Positions 9,438-16,878 of a stretch of DNA of 44,591 bases are shown here, piece after piece (positions within the stretch are counted from its first letter, which is position 1; every line of letters begins with the position of its first letter). The stretch comes from Sulfurimonas sp. (GTDB lineage Bacteria; Campylobacterota; Campylobacteria; Campylobacterales; Sulfurimonadaceae). Made by a program: the position numbers and the translations under genes. Under the pieces are notes generated by a model. That model searched no databases, was not told the origin of the DNA, and was given only the letters and a program-made list of their open reading frames with translations. Where the stretch lies: assembly GCA_030949945.1 (NCBI GenBank), contig JAUZRZ010000072.1, forward strand, positions 1 through 44,591, in the 5' to 3' direction.

Positions 9438-10537
9438 TTAGCCCACTCAATATTTTTGGCTTTTGCATCTGAGACATAACTTTCTAAATTATTTTGAGTT
9501 AATATTTCTTTATCGTTTTCATAATAATTTTTATACCACTTTACAGTTTTTTCAAAAGTTGTGTCACTTTCCCATACATCTTTCCATTTTAAAAGTATAT
9601 GTGCCTTTGAGCAGTCTAATTTTAAAAGATTCGCTTCATGCAGTTGATTTGGGTCTTTGTTAATTTCATAATCAATTGCTCCCCAATGTTTTTGGACATT
9701 TTTTACAACTTGTTCAACATTAATGCTTCCCTCATCTGATGGACCAAAATTCCAAGCTTCACCAAACTCAACCTTTTCTTCTAATAGTTTTTGTCCTATA
9801 TGTAAATATCCACTGAGGGGTTCAAGTACATGTTGCCACGGTCTTGTGGCATAGGGGTTTCTTATGCTTACTTTCTTATCTTGAGACACAGAGAGCATAA
9901 TATCTGTTATAAGTCTATCTTCTGCCCAATCCCCACCGCCTATGACATTTCCTGCTCGACAAGATGCAAGAAGAGTGTTGTGAGTTTTTTTATAATCACT
10001 TGTATTAAAATAAGAATTTCTGTATGAATTGGCTAGTAAATCGGCACAACCCTTAGATGAACTATATGGGTCATATCCACCCATAGGGTCATTTTCTCTA
10101 TAACCCCATATCCACTCTTTGTTCTCATATGCTTTATCGCTTGTGATGTTTACTATTGCTTTTACATTTGCTATTTTACATGCTTCAAATACTTTAAGAG
10201 TTCCCATTACATTTGTTTCATATGTTTCTATCGGATTTTCATAAGACAATCTCACTAATGCTTGTGCCGCAAGATGAAATACAATCTCTGGTTTGTACTT
10301 TTTAAAAGTTTTATTGAGTTTTTCTAAGTCTCTTATGTCCCCTACTACAGAAACAATATCTAAATCTAAATCTAAAAGTTCTATATGATTTGGTGTTGTT
10401 GGTGCTTCAAGTGAGTAACCAATAACATTTGCTCCCATCTGCTTTAACCAATAGACTAACCAAGAACCTTTAAAACCAGTATGACCTGTCACTAAAACAG
10501 TTTTATTTTTATAAATTCCAGAAAAAAGTTTTTGCAT
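9434..10537 (-). CDS. rfbG: CDP-glucose 4,6-dehydratase
   Basis: RfbG converts CDP-D-glucose to CDP-4-keto-6-deoxy-D-glucose, the entry to CDP-3,6-dideoxyhexoses. The frame is intact at 367 residues from MQKLFSGIYKNKTVLVTG. The NAD-binding motif GHTGFKGSW lies near residue 17, VNITSDKAYEN near 125, and the catalytic YSSSK near 160. RAGNVIGGGDWAEDRLI is typical of this family rather than of dTDP-glucose dehydratase. The start overlaps the rfbF stop (TAATG), so I reject upstream in-frame codons inside rfbF. The last 40 residues are the source sequence of the two downstream tail copies. Confidence 0.95.
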   Translation of the reverse strand: MQKLFSGIYKNKTVLVTGHTGFKGSWLVYWLKQMGANVIGYSLEAPTTPNHIELLDLDLDIVSVVGDIRDLEKLNKTFKKYKPEIVFHLAAQALVRLSYENPIETYETNVMGTLKVFEACKIANVKAIVNITSDKAYENKEWIWGYRENDPMGGYDPYSSSKGCADLLANSYRNSYFNTSDYKKTHNTLLASCRAGNVIGGGDWAEDRLITDIMLSVSQDKKVSIRNPYATRPWQHVLEPLSGYLHIGQKLLEEKVEFGEAWNFGPSDEGSINVEQVVKNVQKHWGAIDYEINKDPNQLHEANLLKLDCSKAHILLKWKDVWESDTTFEKTVKWYKNYYENDKEILTQNNLESYVSDAKAKNIEWAK

Positions 10538-11310
10538 TACCAAACTTTCCAAGGTGCTTTTTTCATATCCCAAAGTTCATTTAAGTCATTTTTATCTTTA
10601 AGACTATCCATTGGTTTCCAGAAACCCTCATGTTTATATGTAAATATTTCACCATCTTTTGCTAAATTTTGAAGAGGATCTTGTTCAAATACAGTTGCAT
10701 CTCCATCCAGTATATAATCCAGTACCTTAGGTTCACATACAAAATAACCTGCATTTATCCAGTTACCATCGCCTCGTGGTTTTTCTAAAAATTTGGACAC
10801 TTGACCATTCTCTTCTATAGATAAAGCCCCAAACCTTCCAGCTGGCTGAGAAGATGTCATAGTCATTGCTTTTCCATGAGACTTATGAAAGTTTACTAAC
10901 TCTTCTATGTTGATGTCTGCGACACCATCCCCATAGGTAAGCATAAAAGGTTCATCCCCTATAAACTTCTCTGCACGCTTCACTCGTCCACCTGTCATAC
11001 TATCAAGCCCAGTGTCTAAAAGAGTGACTTTCCATGGTTCGCTAGAGTTGTTTAAAATTTCCATTTTACCATTCTGCATATCGATAGTTACATCACTCTG
11101 ATGAAGAAAATAGTTTGCGAAGTACTCTTTGATGAAGTAGCCTTTGTATCCAAGAAGAATTACAAACTCATTAAAACCATATTTAGAGTAAGTCTTCATT
11201 ATATGCCACAATATTGGCTTTCCGCCTACTTCTACCATAGGTTTTGGTCTTACATCTGTCTCTTCGCTTAATCTTGTTCCAAATCCGCCTGCTAACAATA
11301 ATACTTTCAT
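10537..11310 (-). CDS. rfbF: Glucose-1-phosphate cytidylyltransferase
   Basis: RfbF makes CDP-glucose from CTP and glucose 1-phosphate. The 257-residue frame from 11310 carries LLLAGGFGTRLSEETDVRPK (nucleotide-binding loop with the signature Arg and Lys), TYGDGVADINIEEL (metal-binding Asp), WINAGYFVCEPKV and EGFWKPMDSLKDKNDLNELW, all diagnostic of RfbF/DdhA. AAGGA precedes the ATG by about 9 bases. The upstream frame is continuous with the end of rfbB, so a longer start is formally possible, but those residues ([11 protein letters not shown]) belong to RfbB. Confidence 0.95.
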   Translation of the reverse strand: MKVLLLAGGFGTRLSEETDVRPKPMVEVGGKPILWHIMKTYSKYGFNEFVILLGYKGYFIKEYFANYFLHQSDVTIDMQNGKMEILNNSSEPWKVTLLDTGLDSMTGGRVKRAEKFIGDEPFMLTYGDGVADINIEELVNFHKSHGKAMTMTSSQPAGRFGALSIEENGQVSKFLEKPRGDGNWINAGYFVCEPKVLDYILDGDATVFEQDPLQNLAKDGEIFTYKHEGFWKPMDSLKDKNDLNELWDMKKAPWKVW

Positions 11311-12333
11311 TTTTATTTTCCTTATATACTTTTTCAAATACCAATCAATAGTCTTCACAATCCCACTATCAAAGTCTTCGTTCGCTTTCCAACCAAGTTC
11401 TATTTCAAGTTTTGTAGCATCTATCGCATAACGTCTATCATGTCCTGCTCTATCTTCTACAAAAGTTATAAGGTCTTTATATGAAGTGTCTTTTGGAACT
11501 TTTTCATCTAGTATAGTTGTAATTGCATCAACTATCTGAAGATTAGTTCTTTCATTTCTTCCACCTATGTTATAAACATTAGCTTCTTTTACCTGTATGA
11601 TAAACTAAGTCTATACCTTTACAGTGGTCAAGTACATATAGCCAGTCTCTTATGTTTTTACCATCACCATAGATAGGAATAGATTCACCTGCTAAGTGCT
11701 TTTCGGATGATAGTAGGTATTAGTTTCTCATCGTGTTGTTTAGGACCATAGTTGTTTGAGCAGTTAGTTATTATAGTATTGAGTCCATAAGTCTCTTGGT
11801 AACTTCTTACTATCATATCACTACTTGCTTTAGAAGCTGAGTATGGAGAGTTTGGTGCATAAGGAGTCTCTTCTGTAAAAAGGTCTGTTTCATTTAGAGT
11901 TCCATATACTTCATCTGTACTTATATGATGAAATCTAGAGTTTTTATACTCTTCTTTATACTCAAATGGTTTATTCATCCAGTAAGCTCTTGCTACATCT
12001 ATAAGAGTAAAAGTACCATTCACATTTGTTTCTATAAATATACCTGGATTTTTGATAGAGTTATCTACATGAGATCTCTGCTGCAAAGTGGATGACTCCA
12101 TTGATGTCATACTCGTTAAATATAAACTCAACTAGTTCACGGTTACAGATGTCGCCTTTTATGAATTTATATCTAGGGTTGGATTCGCACTCTTTTAGAT
12201 TCTCAATGTTACCTGCATATGTTAAGAGGTCTAGGTTAATTAGATTGTATTCTGGGTACTTCTCTAAAAAGTATGGTACGAAGTTTGAGCCTATGAAACC
12301 TGCTGTCCCGGTTAGGAGGATGTTCTGCATCAT
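11311..12333 (-). CDS. rfbB: dTDP-glucose 4,6-dehydratase, frameshifted
   Basis: RfbB makes dTDP-4-keto-6-deoxyglucose. Fragments assemble as [20 protein letters not shown] (Rossmann motif), [47 protein letters not shown] (YxxxK), [44 protein letters not shown] and the tail [13 protein letters not shown]. The order and about 340 residues match RfbB. Indels lie near 12070, 11690, 11615 and 11370. Two oddities: the N-terminus is in frame with an upstream 24-codon hydrophobic segment starting at 12405, and the C-terminus reads through into rfbF with no stop. Removing one A in the run near 11335 would create a stop just before the rfbF ribosome site, so an error is likely. Confidence 0.9.
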
Positions 12334-12405
12334 GCTTGTTATTACCACATATCCAAAACTACTTATCAATACAACTGTAAGTACTATTAATGCTATTTCT
12401 GCCAT
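12331..12405 (-). CDS. Very small hydrophobic protein or N-terminal extension of RfbB
   Basis: A reading from the ATG at 12405 gives MAEIALIVLTVVLISSFGYV then VITSM and continues in frame into RfbB. It is a single membrane helix of about 22 residues. The ATG overlaps the stop of the upstream 76-residue membrane protein (TAATG), showing that it is translated. It is either a separate mini-protein whose stop was lost to an indel or a real membrane anchor fused to RfbB, which is normally soluble. I recognise no family. Confidence 0.45.
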
Positions 12406-12635
12406 TATAATTTTCCTAATTCTTTTATATTTTCCTTGATGCTCTTAGCTAATAAAACTAACCAAATACTCAAGCCTATTCCTAAAGTAATTCCAGAATA
12501 AAATAAAATCGTAGTTTCTAAATCTAAATAAAGTTTAGATATACCTGCCACTAATGCTACAAGCAGTGCAACAATAATCTTAAATAAATCTTTCAACCAA
12601 TCTATCTCTGATTTTATCTCATCTATTTTAGGCAT
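12405..12635 (-). CDS. Small two-helix membrane protein of unknown function
   Basis: The 76 residues are MPKIDEIKSEIDWLKDLFKI, a charged amphipathic start, followed by two hydrophobic helices (IVALLVALVAGISKLYL and TILFYSGITLGIGLSIWLVL) and a basic tail (KSIKENIKELGKL). The gene starts one base after the rfbD stop and ends overlapping the next mini-ORF (TAATG). It interrupts the rhamnose genes between rfbD and rfbB. I do not recognise a function. Size and position parallel the TA pairs at other junctions of this operon, but no toxin signature is visible. Confidence 0.7.
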   Translation of the reverse strand: MPKIDEIKSEIDWLKDLFKIIVALLVALVAGISKLYLDLETTILFYSGITLGIGLSIWLVLLAKSIKENIKELGKL

Positions 12636-12636
12636 A

Positions 12637-13504
12637 TTACTTTCTTTCTCCCATAATAGTTAAACACTCATCAAGTGAATCTTTCCAATATGGGACAATT
12701 ATACCAAACTCTTCTTTTATCTTTGATTTATTAAGCAGACTATAGTGTGGTCTCTGTAGCAGGTGTAGGATAAGCTTTTGTCTCAATTGGATTTATAACA
12801 CAATCAAGTTTCGCCATTCTCATAATCTCTTTAGCAAAGTCATACCAGCTAAGAACACCTTCATTTGAGTAGTTATATATTTCTACTTTTTCATTTGTAA
12901 TTGTTGCTAATATATCTAAAATAGCTTTTGCCAAATCTCTAGCATAAGTAGGTGTTCCTACTTGGTCAAATATTACTCCTAAAGACTCTTTCTCTTTACC
13001 TAAACGCAACATAGTTTTTACAAAGTTAGCACCAAAACTACTATAAACCCATGAAGTACGGATAATAATAGAATTTAAAGGGTTTATCTCTCTCATAGCA
13101 TTCTCGCCATCAAGTTTCGTTTTTCCATAAACACCATTAGGGTTAGTTATATCATCTTCGGTATAGGGTTTAAAGTTCTCTCCATCAAATACATAGTCTG
13201 TTGATATATGAATGAGTTGTATATTTTTATCTTTTGCAATTTGTGCTAAATGTTGAACTGCTAAGTGGTTTATCTTATCTGCGTTTACTTCATCTAATTC
13301 TGCTTTATCGACTGCTGTATAAGCTGCACAGTTTATGATAGCTAGTTATATTATTAAGAGTTACAAACTCTTCTATAGCTACTTCATCTGAAATATCTAA
13401 GCTCTCTCTATCTGTAAAAAGAAGTTATAGTCATACTCAGATGACATTTCTCGTATCTCTGAACCGAGTTGACCCTTTGAGCCTGTTACTAAAATATTAG
13501 TCAT
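12637..13504 (-). CDS. rfbD: dTDP-4-dehydrorhamnose reductase, frameshifted
   Basis: RfbD performs the last step of dTDP-L-rhamnose synthesis. Stitched frames read MTNILVTGSKGQLGSEIREM, NCAAYTAVDKAELD, LIHISTDYVFDGENFKPYTE, NGVYGKTKLDGE (YxxxK), IIRTSWVYSSFGANFVKTML and VIFDQVGTPTYARDLAKAIL, then PYWKDSLDECLTIMGERK. About 288 residues is normal. Indels lie near 13420, 13345 and 12760. Its start overlaps the end of rfbC by 8 bases. The large central fragment is open and well conserved, so the breaks are probably assembly errors. Confidence 0.9.
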
Positions 13505-14077
13505 TGTAATAATTTACTCCATATTCAAACAAGTCATCGGTTTCACTAAGTTTAGGTTGTACTTTATCTTTAGCAGAAAGGTTTAACTCATCAATAGCGT
13601 ACTTTCCAGTCAATACCTAAAGCATCATCACTAAATAAAATACCTCTATCATTCTGAGGACTATAATAGTTATCTACTTTATAAGCAAATATAGTATCAT
13701 CTTCAAGCACTACAAATCCATGAGCAAAACCACGAGGAACAAACATCTGTTTTTTATTCTCAGCACTAAGTTCTACAGACACATGCTGACCAAAAGTAGG
13801 AGAGTCTCTTCGTATATCTACAGCCACATCTAAAACACTACCTTGTATAACTCTTACAAGTTTGGTTTGAGCGGCAGGGTGAAGTTGGTAGTGAAGTCCT
13901 CTTAAAACACCACGAGAAGATTTCGACTCGTTGTCTTGGCAGAAGTTTATCTTAAAACCTAAAAACTCTTCTAGTTTATCTGCACGAAAAGTCTCTACGA
14001 AGTAACCGCGTTCATCACCATGAACTTGTGGTTCTATGATGACTACATCAGCTATAGCTGTTCTTGTCAAAGGTCAT
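13497..14077 (-). CDS. rfbC: dTDP-4-dehydrorhamnose 3,5-epimerase, frameshifted
   Basis: This cupin epimerase inverts C3 and C5 of dTDP-4-keto-6-deoxyglucose. Motifs are VIIEPQVHGDERGYFVETF, GVLRGLHYQ with the catalytic His, and FVPRGFAHGFVVLED. Two single-base insertions disturb it. Without an extra G near 14069 the start is MTFTRTAIADVV from the ATG at 14077, whose ATGA overlaps the upstream toxin stop. Without an extra G near 13605 the C-terminus continues as YAIDELNLSAKDKVQPKL to a stop at 13497 overlapping rfbD. The corrected length is 192 residues, as expected. An uncorrected reading would start at TTG 14070. Confidence 0.9.
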
Positions 14078-14387
14078 ATAAGCTCTTTATTAAATTTATT
14101 TGCATAATCAACCGAGCTATGATAGATTCTAATTATAAATATACTATTATTTGTTTCATCAATGTTATAAATAATAATATGACTCTCATTCACTAATACT
14201 CGACAATCTCTTTTAATGTTTTTATTTATACACTTTACACCCATTTGAGGATTTAATCTCAAAAGTTCTATTTTCTCTTCGTATCGGGTAAATATTCCAG
14301 TGCATTATTCGCACTTGTTTTAGCTATATGCTCTATAGCATCCTCTAAATCTATTTCTGCTTGTTTTGAATAGCTTATGTTATGCAT
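14074..14387 (-). CDS. ParE/RelE-family toxin, frameshifted
   Basis: The start MHNISYSKQAEIDLEDAIEH at 14387 is the classic ParE opening (hydrophobic strand then a helix with AxxDLxxI). After one indel near 14290 it continues EKIELLRLNPQMGVKC, then RDCRVLVNESHIIIYNIDET and FIIRIYHSSVDYANKF, where the IIYxI and IxRIxHxxxD segments are the conserved C-terminal strands. About 104 residues. It overlaps the antitoxin gene by 8 bases and its stop overlaps the rfbC start. ParE toxins usually poison gyrase and RelE toxins cut mRNA; sequence alone does not decide which. Confidence 0.75.
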
Positions 14388-14598
14388 ATTTTCTTTTTAG
14401 ATTATTCACTATCTGACTATGAGACTTTTCACTTACACCAGAGTTTAAACCTAAATCTATTTCAGATTCTAAGTAAGACCAATCATCTGAGACTTGTTTA
14501 TCTTCAACAATTGTAACCTCATTCTTTGGTAAATTTTTTAAAAAATAGATAACTTTATCAAAAGCATTATCTTGTATTTCTACTCTTATACTATGCAT
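14380..14598 (-). CDS. Antitoxin of ParE-type pair
   Basis: This 72-residue protein (MHSIRVEIQDNAFDKVIYFL...) begins with a strand-helix pattern, continues with an acidic middle (SYLESEIDLGLNSG) and ends in a basic tail. That is usual for small antitoxins paired with ParE/RelE toxins. AGAGGA lies 7 bases before the ATG at 14598, so I prefer this start to the longer reading from 14643, which begins in the rfbA tail. The toxin start overlaps its stop. A TATAAT box upstream suggests the pair has its own promoter. Confidence 0.7.
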   Translation of the reverse strand: MHSIRVEIQDNAFDKVIYFLKNLPKNEVTIVEDKQVSDDWSYLESEIDLGLNSGVSEKSHSQIVNNLKRKYA

Positions 14599-14622
14599 AA
14601 ATATTTCCTCTTCTTTTTTTAA

Positions 14623-14655
14623 ATTATATCTAAATCTTTGCACTTAAGCATTATT
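14623..14655 (-). promoter_or_regulatory. Candidate promoter of the ParE-type TA pair
   Basis: A perfect TATAAT (complement of 14623-14628) lies 24 bases before the antitoxin ATG, with AT-rich sequence upstream covering the rfbA stop. Campylobacterota vegetative promoters rely mainly on the -10 box. It could drive the TA genes and the downstream sugar genes independently of rfbA. Confidence 0.45.
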
Positions 14656-15527
14656 AGCCCTACTAATCAAATACTGTCCATACTGATTTTTCTTTCAAAG
14701 GCTCTGCTAGTTCTAAAAGCTTTTCTTTACTGATATATCCCATCTCAAAAGCTATCTCTTCTAAACAAGCTACTTTTAACCCTTGTCTATTTTCAATAGT
14801 CTGTATAAACATACTAGCTTCTAGTAAAGACTCTCATGTGTTCCAGTATCTAACCATGCATAACCACGACCCATAAGTTCAACTTTTAAACGCTGTTCAT
14901 TTAAGTAGTCTTGGTTAAGAGTAGTTATCTCTAACTCACCTCTATGACTAGGTTTAACATCTTTAGCTTTTTTTACTACATCGTTAGGGTAGAAGTAAAG
15001 ACCTATAACTGCATAGTTACTTTTAGGCTCAGTTGGTTTCTCTTCTATACTTGTTACATTACCAGCTTGCATCAAACTCAGCAACACCATAACGCTCAGG
15101 ATCTTTTACATAGTAACCAAAGACTGTAGCTTTATTTTCAGCCTCTGCATTTTTAACAGACGCTGACAAGTAAATCCGTAAGTCCATGACCATAAAATAT
15201 ATTATCGCCAAGTACTAAACATACATCATCATTTCCTATAAACTCTTCACCTAATATGAAAGCTTGAGCAAGACCATCAGGGCTAGGCTGCACAACATAA
15301 GAGAACTTCATACCTATGTCACTACCATCACCTAAAAGCTCTTCAAATCTTGGTAAGTCTTTAGGAGTAGAGATGATTAACACTTCTGTTATTCCTGCTA
15401 ACATTAAAACTGAAAGTGGGTAGTAAATCATTGGTTTATCATAGATAGGGACTAGTTGTTTACTTACACCTTTGGTGATAGGGTAAAGGCGGGTGCCTGA
15501 ACCTCCTGCTAGTATTATCCCTTTCAT
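14644..15527 (-). CDS. rfbA: Glucose-1-phosphate thymidylyltransferase, frameshifted
   Basis: RfbA makes dTDP-glucose, the first step of dTDP-rhamnose synthesis. The N-terminus [20 protein letters not shown] carries the nucleotide-binding signature, followed by [20 protein letters not shown] and [18 protein letters not shown] (metal-binding Asp). Later frames give [35 protein letters not shown] and the tail [16 protein letters not shown]. About 293 residues, the normal size. Indels lie near 15160, 15075 and 14830. It is the first sugar gene of the operon. A 98-base gap with a palindrome separates it from the upstream OmpA-like gene. Confidence 0.93.
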
Positions 15528-15557
15528 ATCTGTTTAATTCCTTTATTAAAAAATTGC

Positions 15558-15573
15558 TACTAAGCACTTAGTA
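15558..15573. promoter_or_regulatory. Perfect palindrome upstream of rfbA
   Basis: TACTAAG-CA-CTTAGTA has 7-base arms and a 2-base centre, 30 bases before the rfbA start, in the only sizeable gap upstream of the sugar operon. It is a candidate operator or a small hairpin in the rfbA leader. No matching regulator is encoded in this window. Confidence 0.35.
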
Positions 15574-15625
15574 CAATGTCATTTTATTTCTTAAAAGCAT
15601 AGAAAAAAGTCTCTAGCTTGTAAAA

Positions 15626-16276
15626 TCATTTCAAAATCTCATAAACCTTAGACTCACTTTTTAAAACGACACTAAATTCTACTCGTCTAGCTCTATCATT
15701 ATCTTTCAGTTTAGAAAATGCCATTCCATTTGCTCGTAGATGTTTTTGTAGCCATGGTCTGTTTTGTTTTATTATTATATCATTTAAACTGTAACAATAT
15801 GAGAGGACATTGTAGGCTCTGTTTTGTGAGAGTTGCATATTTTTTAGATATATCTCTTCTTTTGAGGTGCTATGTTTCCATGTATCGGAAGTGTGTCCTT
15901 CTACTCGTAGCTCTAGTACCTCATCTTTGTACTCATTTTTACCCAAAATTTCAATGTATCTAGGGAAAAAATCTGCTAATATTTTTTGAAATTCTCTATT
16001 TATCTCACTACTACTTACACCAAACAAAACCTCTGTAGAAGCAAATACAATACTATTGTTAGTATCAATTGTCGCGTTCCATATATCCAAATCATTTTCA
16101 AACTCATCATAGAGTGCTTCATTAAGATTTGCTTTTGTATCTCGGTACGATATAGCAACCTCTTTCATAGTCTCTTTTTCCGACTCAACTTCTATCATAA
16201 AACCAATAGCAATAAACAAAAAGATAAGCATCAGTCCTGACATCATGTCAGAGATACTCATCCACTCGTTATTCAT
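15626..16276 (-). CDS. OmpA/MotB-domain membrane protein (ZorB-like)
   Basis: The 216 residues start NEWMSISDMMSGLMLIFLFI, one membrane helix preceded by Asp10, the position of the proton-binding Asp in MotB and ZorB. A linker is followed by an OmpA-like peptidoglycan-binding domain: ELRVEGHTSDTW, then LSQNRAYNVLSYC and DRARRVEFSVVL. It is likely the stator rod or anchor partner of the small MotA/TolQ-like protein encoded just upstream, whose stop overlaps this start. The function is unknown. The pair resembles a minimal version of the ZorA/ZorB ion-driven complex or an Exb/Tol-type motor, but no other Zorya gene is present here. Confidence 0.7.
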   Translation of the reverse strand: MNNEWMSISDMMSGLMLIFLFIAIGFMIEVESEKETMKEVAISYRDTKANLNEALYDEFENDLDIWNATIDTNNSIVFASTEVLFGVSSSEINREFQKILADFFPRYIEILGKNEYKDEVLELRVEGHTSDTWKHSTSKEEIYLKNMQLSQNRAYNVLSYCYSLNDIIIKQNRPWLQKHLRANGMAFSKLKDNDRARRVEFSVVLKSESKVYEILK

Positions 16277-16567
16277 CTTCTACATCACTTTTTAAGTTTC
16301 TCAATCAACGAGAGGATAGTTGAGGCACTCATTCCTACTATTGAAGTGAAAAATGCAGTTTTAAGCCCTACTAATATTCCATTTACACTATTAATTATAT
16401 CATCAGGATTAAAAGACTGTAAGTCCTATAAATATACCTACAAAAGTACCTAAAACACCTACACTTACAATTTGGCTTTTATAATCTTTTTTAGTTTTAT
16501 AGTCAAGAAAGCTTAGGATAAGAATGATAATGACAAAAAATATATTTACTGGGGTCAAGTAAAACAT
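16269..16567 (-). CDS. Small MotA/TolQ/ExbB-like membrane protein, frameshifted
   Basis: Stitching across two one-base insertions (near 16424 and in the A-run near 16290) gives about 98 residues: MFYLTPVNIFFVIIILILSF, LDYKTKKDYKSQIVSVGVLG, TFVGIFIGLQSFNPDDI and GLKTAFFTSIVGMSASTILS, ending LKSDVEDE. The block SxGVLGTFxGIxxGLxxFxxxxI followed by GLKTAFxTSxxGM is the proton-channel signature shared by TolQ, ExbB, MotA and ZorA. It is much shorter than those proteins, with three helices only. The stop overlaps the start of the OmpA/MotB-like gene, so the two form a coupled pair. Confidence 0.65.
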
Positions 16568-16859
16568 CTAAGTAAGAAGAAGCACTTTGAGTCTCTGCGT
16601 TTGATGTGCAAACACCTAAAACTATCTCACTCTTATTTGCAAGTAGTATCTTTTGGCTAATGCCATCAATGTTTGCAAGCTCATCTATGCTTTTAAAGCA
16701 GCCTATCCGTTCTCTGTAGTTTATAATTTTTTGAGATTTTGCCTTGCCAATTCCTTTGAGTTTTAAAAACTCATCTACTGAGGCACTGTTTAAATCGACT
16801 ATGGCAAAAAGGTTTGAGAGGCTAAAGATAAATAAAAATATATATTTTAAGATGATAAT
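16503..16859 (-). CDS. ComEA-like helix-hairpin-helix protein, start uncertain
   Basis: The frame reads a signal-like hydrophobic start (YIFLFIFSLSNLFA), then IVDLNSASVDEFLKLKGIGK, AKSQKIINYRERIGCF and SIDELANIDGISQK, the double helix-hairpin-helix DNA-binding domain of ComEA-type competence proteins. No ATG, GTG or TTG fits. An ATT at 16859 follows AAGGA closely, so the start is either rare or miscalled. The frame runs on to 16503, but its true end may be earlier because the MotA-like gene begins at 16567. The family binds incoming DNA in the periplasm. Confidence 0.65.
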   Translation of the reverse strand: MIILKYIFLFIFSLSNLFAIVDLNSASVDEFLKLKGIGKAKSQKIINYRERIGCFKSIDELANIDGISQKILLANKSEIVLGVCTSNAETQSASSYLDVLLDPSKYIFCHYHSYPKLS

Positions 16860-16878
16860 ATCCTTGAGTGAGTCTGTT

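Noticed and set aside
10537..11358. An RfbB-RfbF fusion protein (continuous frame from the rfbB tail into rfbF)
   Set aside because: The rfbF start has its own ribosome site, and loss of one A in a homopolymer near 11335 restores an rfbB stop just before it. An indel is simpler than a fusion.
12092..12439. Plus-strand open frame of 115 codons
   Set aside because: Antisense to rfbB and the small hydrophobic ORF, with no family features or ribosome site.
15626..16567. A complete Zorya defence system
   Set aside because: Only small MotA/MotB-like proteins are present. ZorC, ZorD or ZorE are absent and the channel protein lacks the long ZorA tail.
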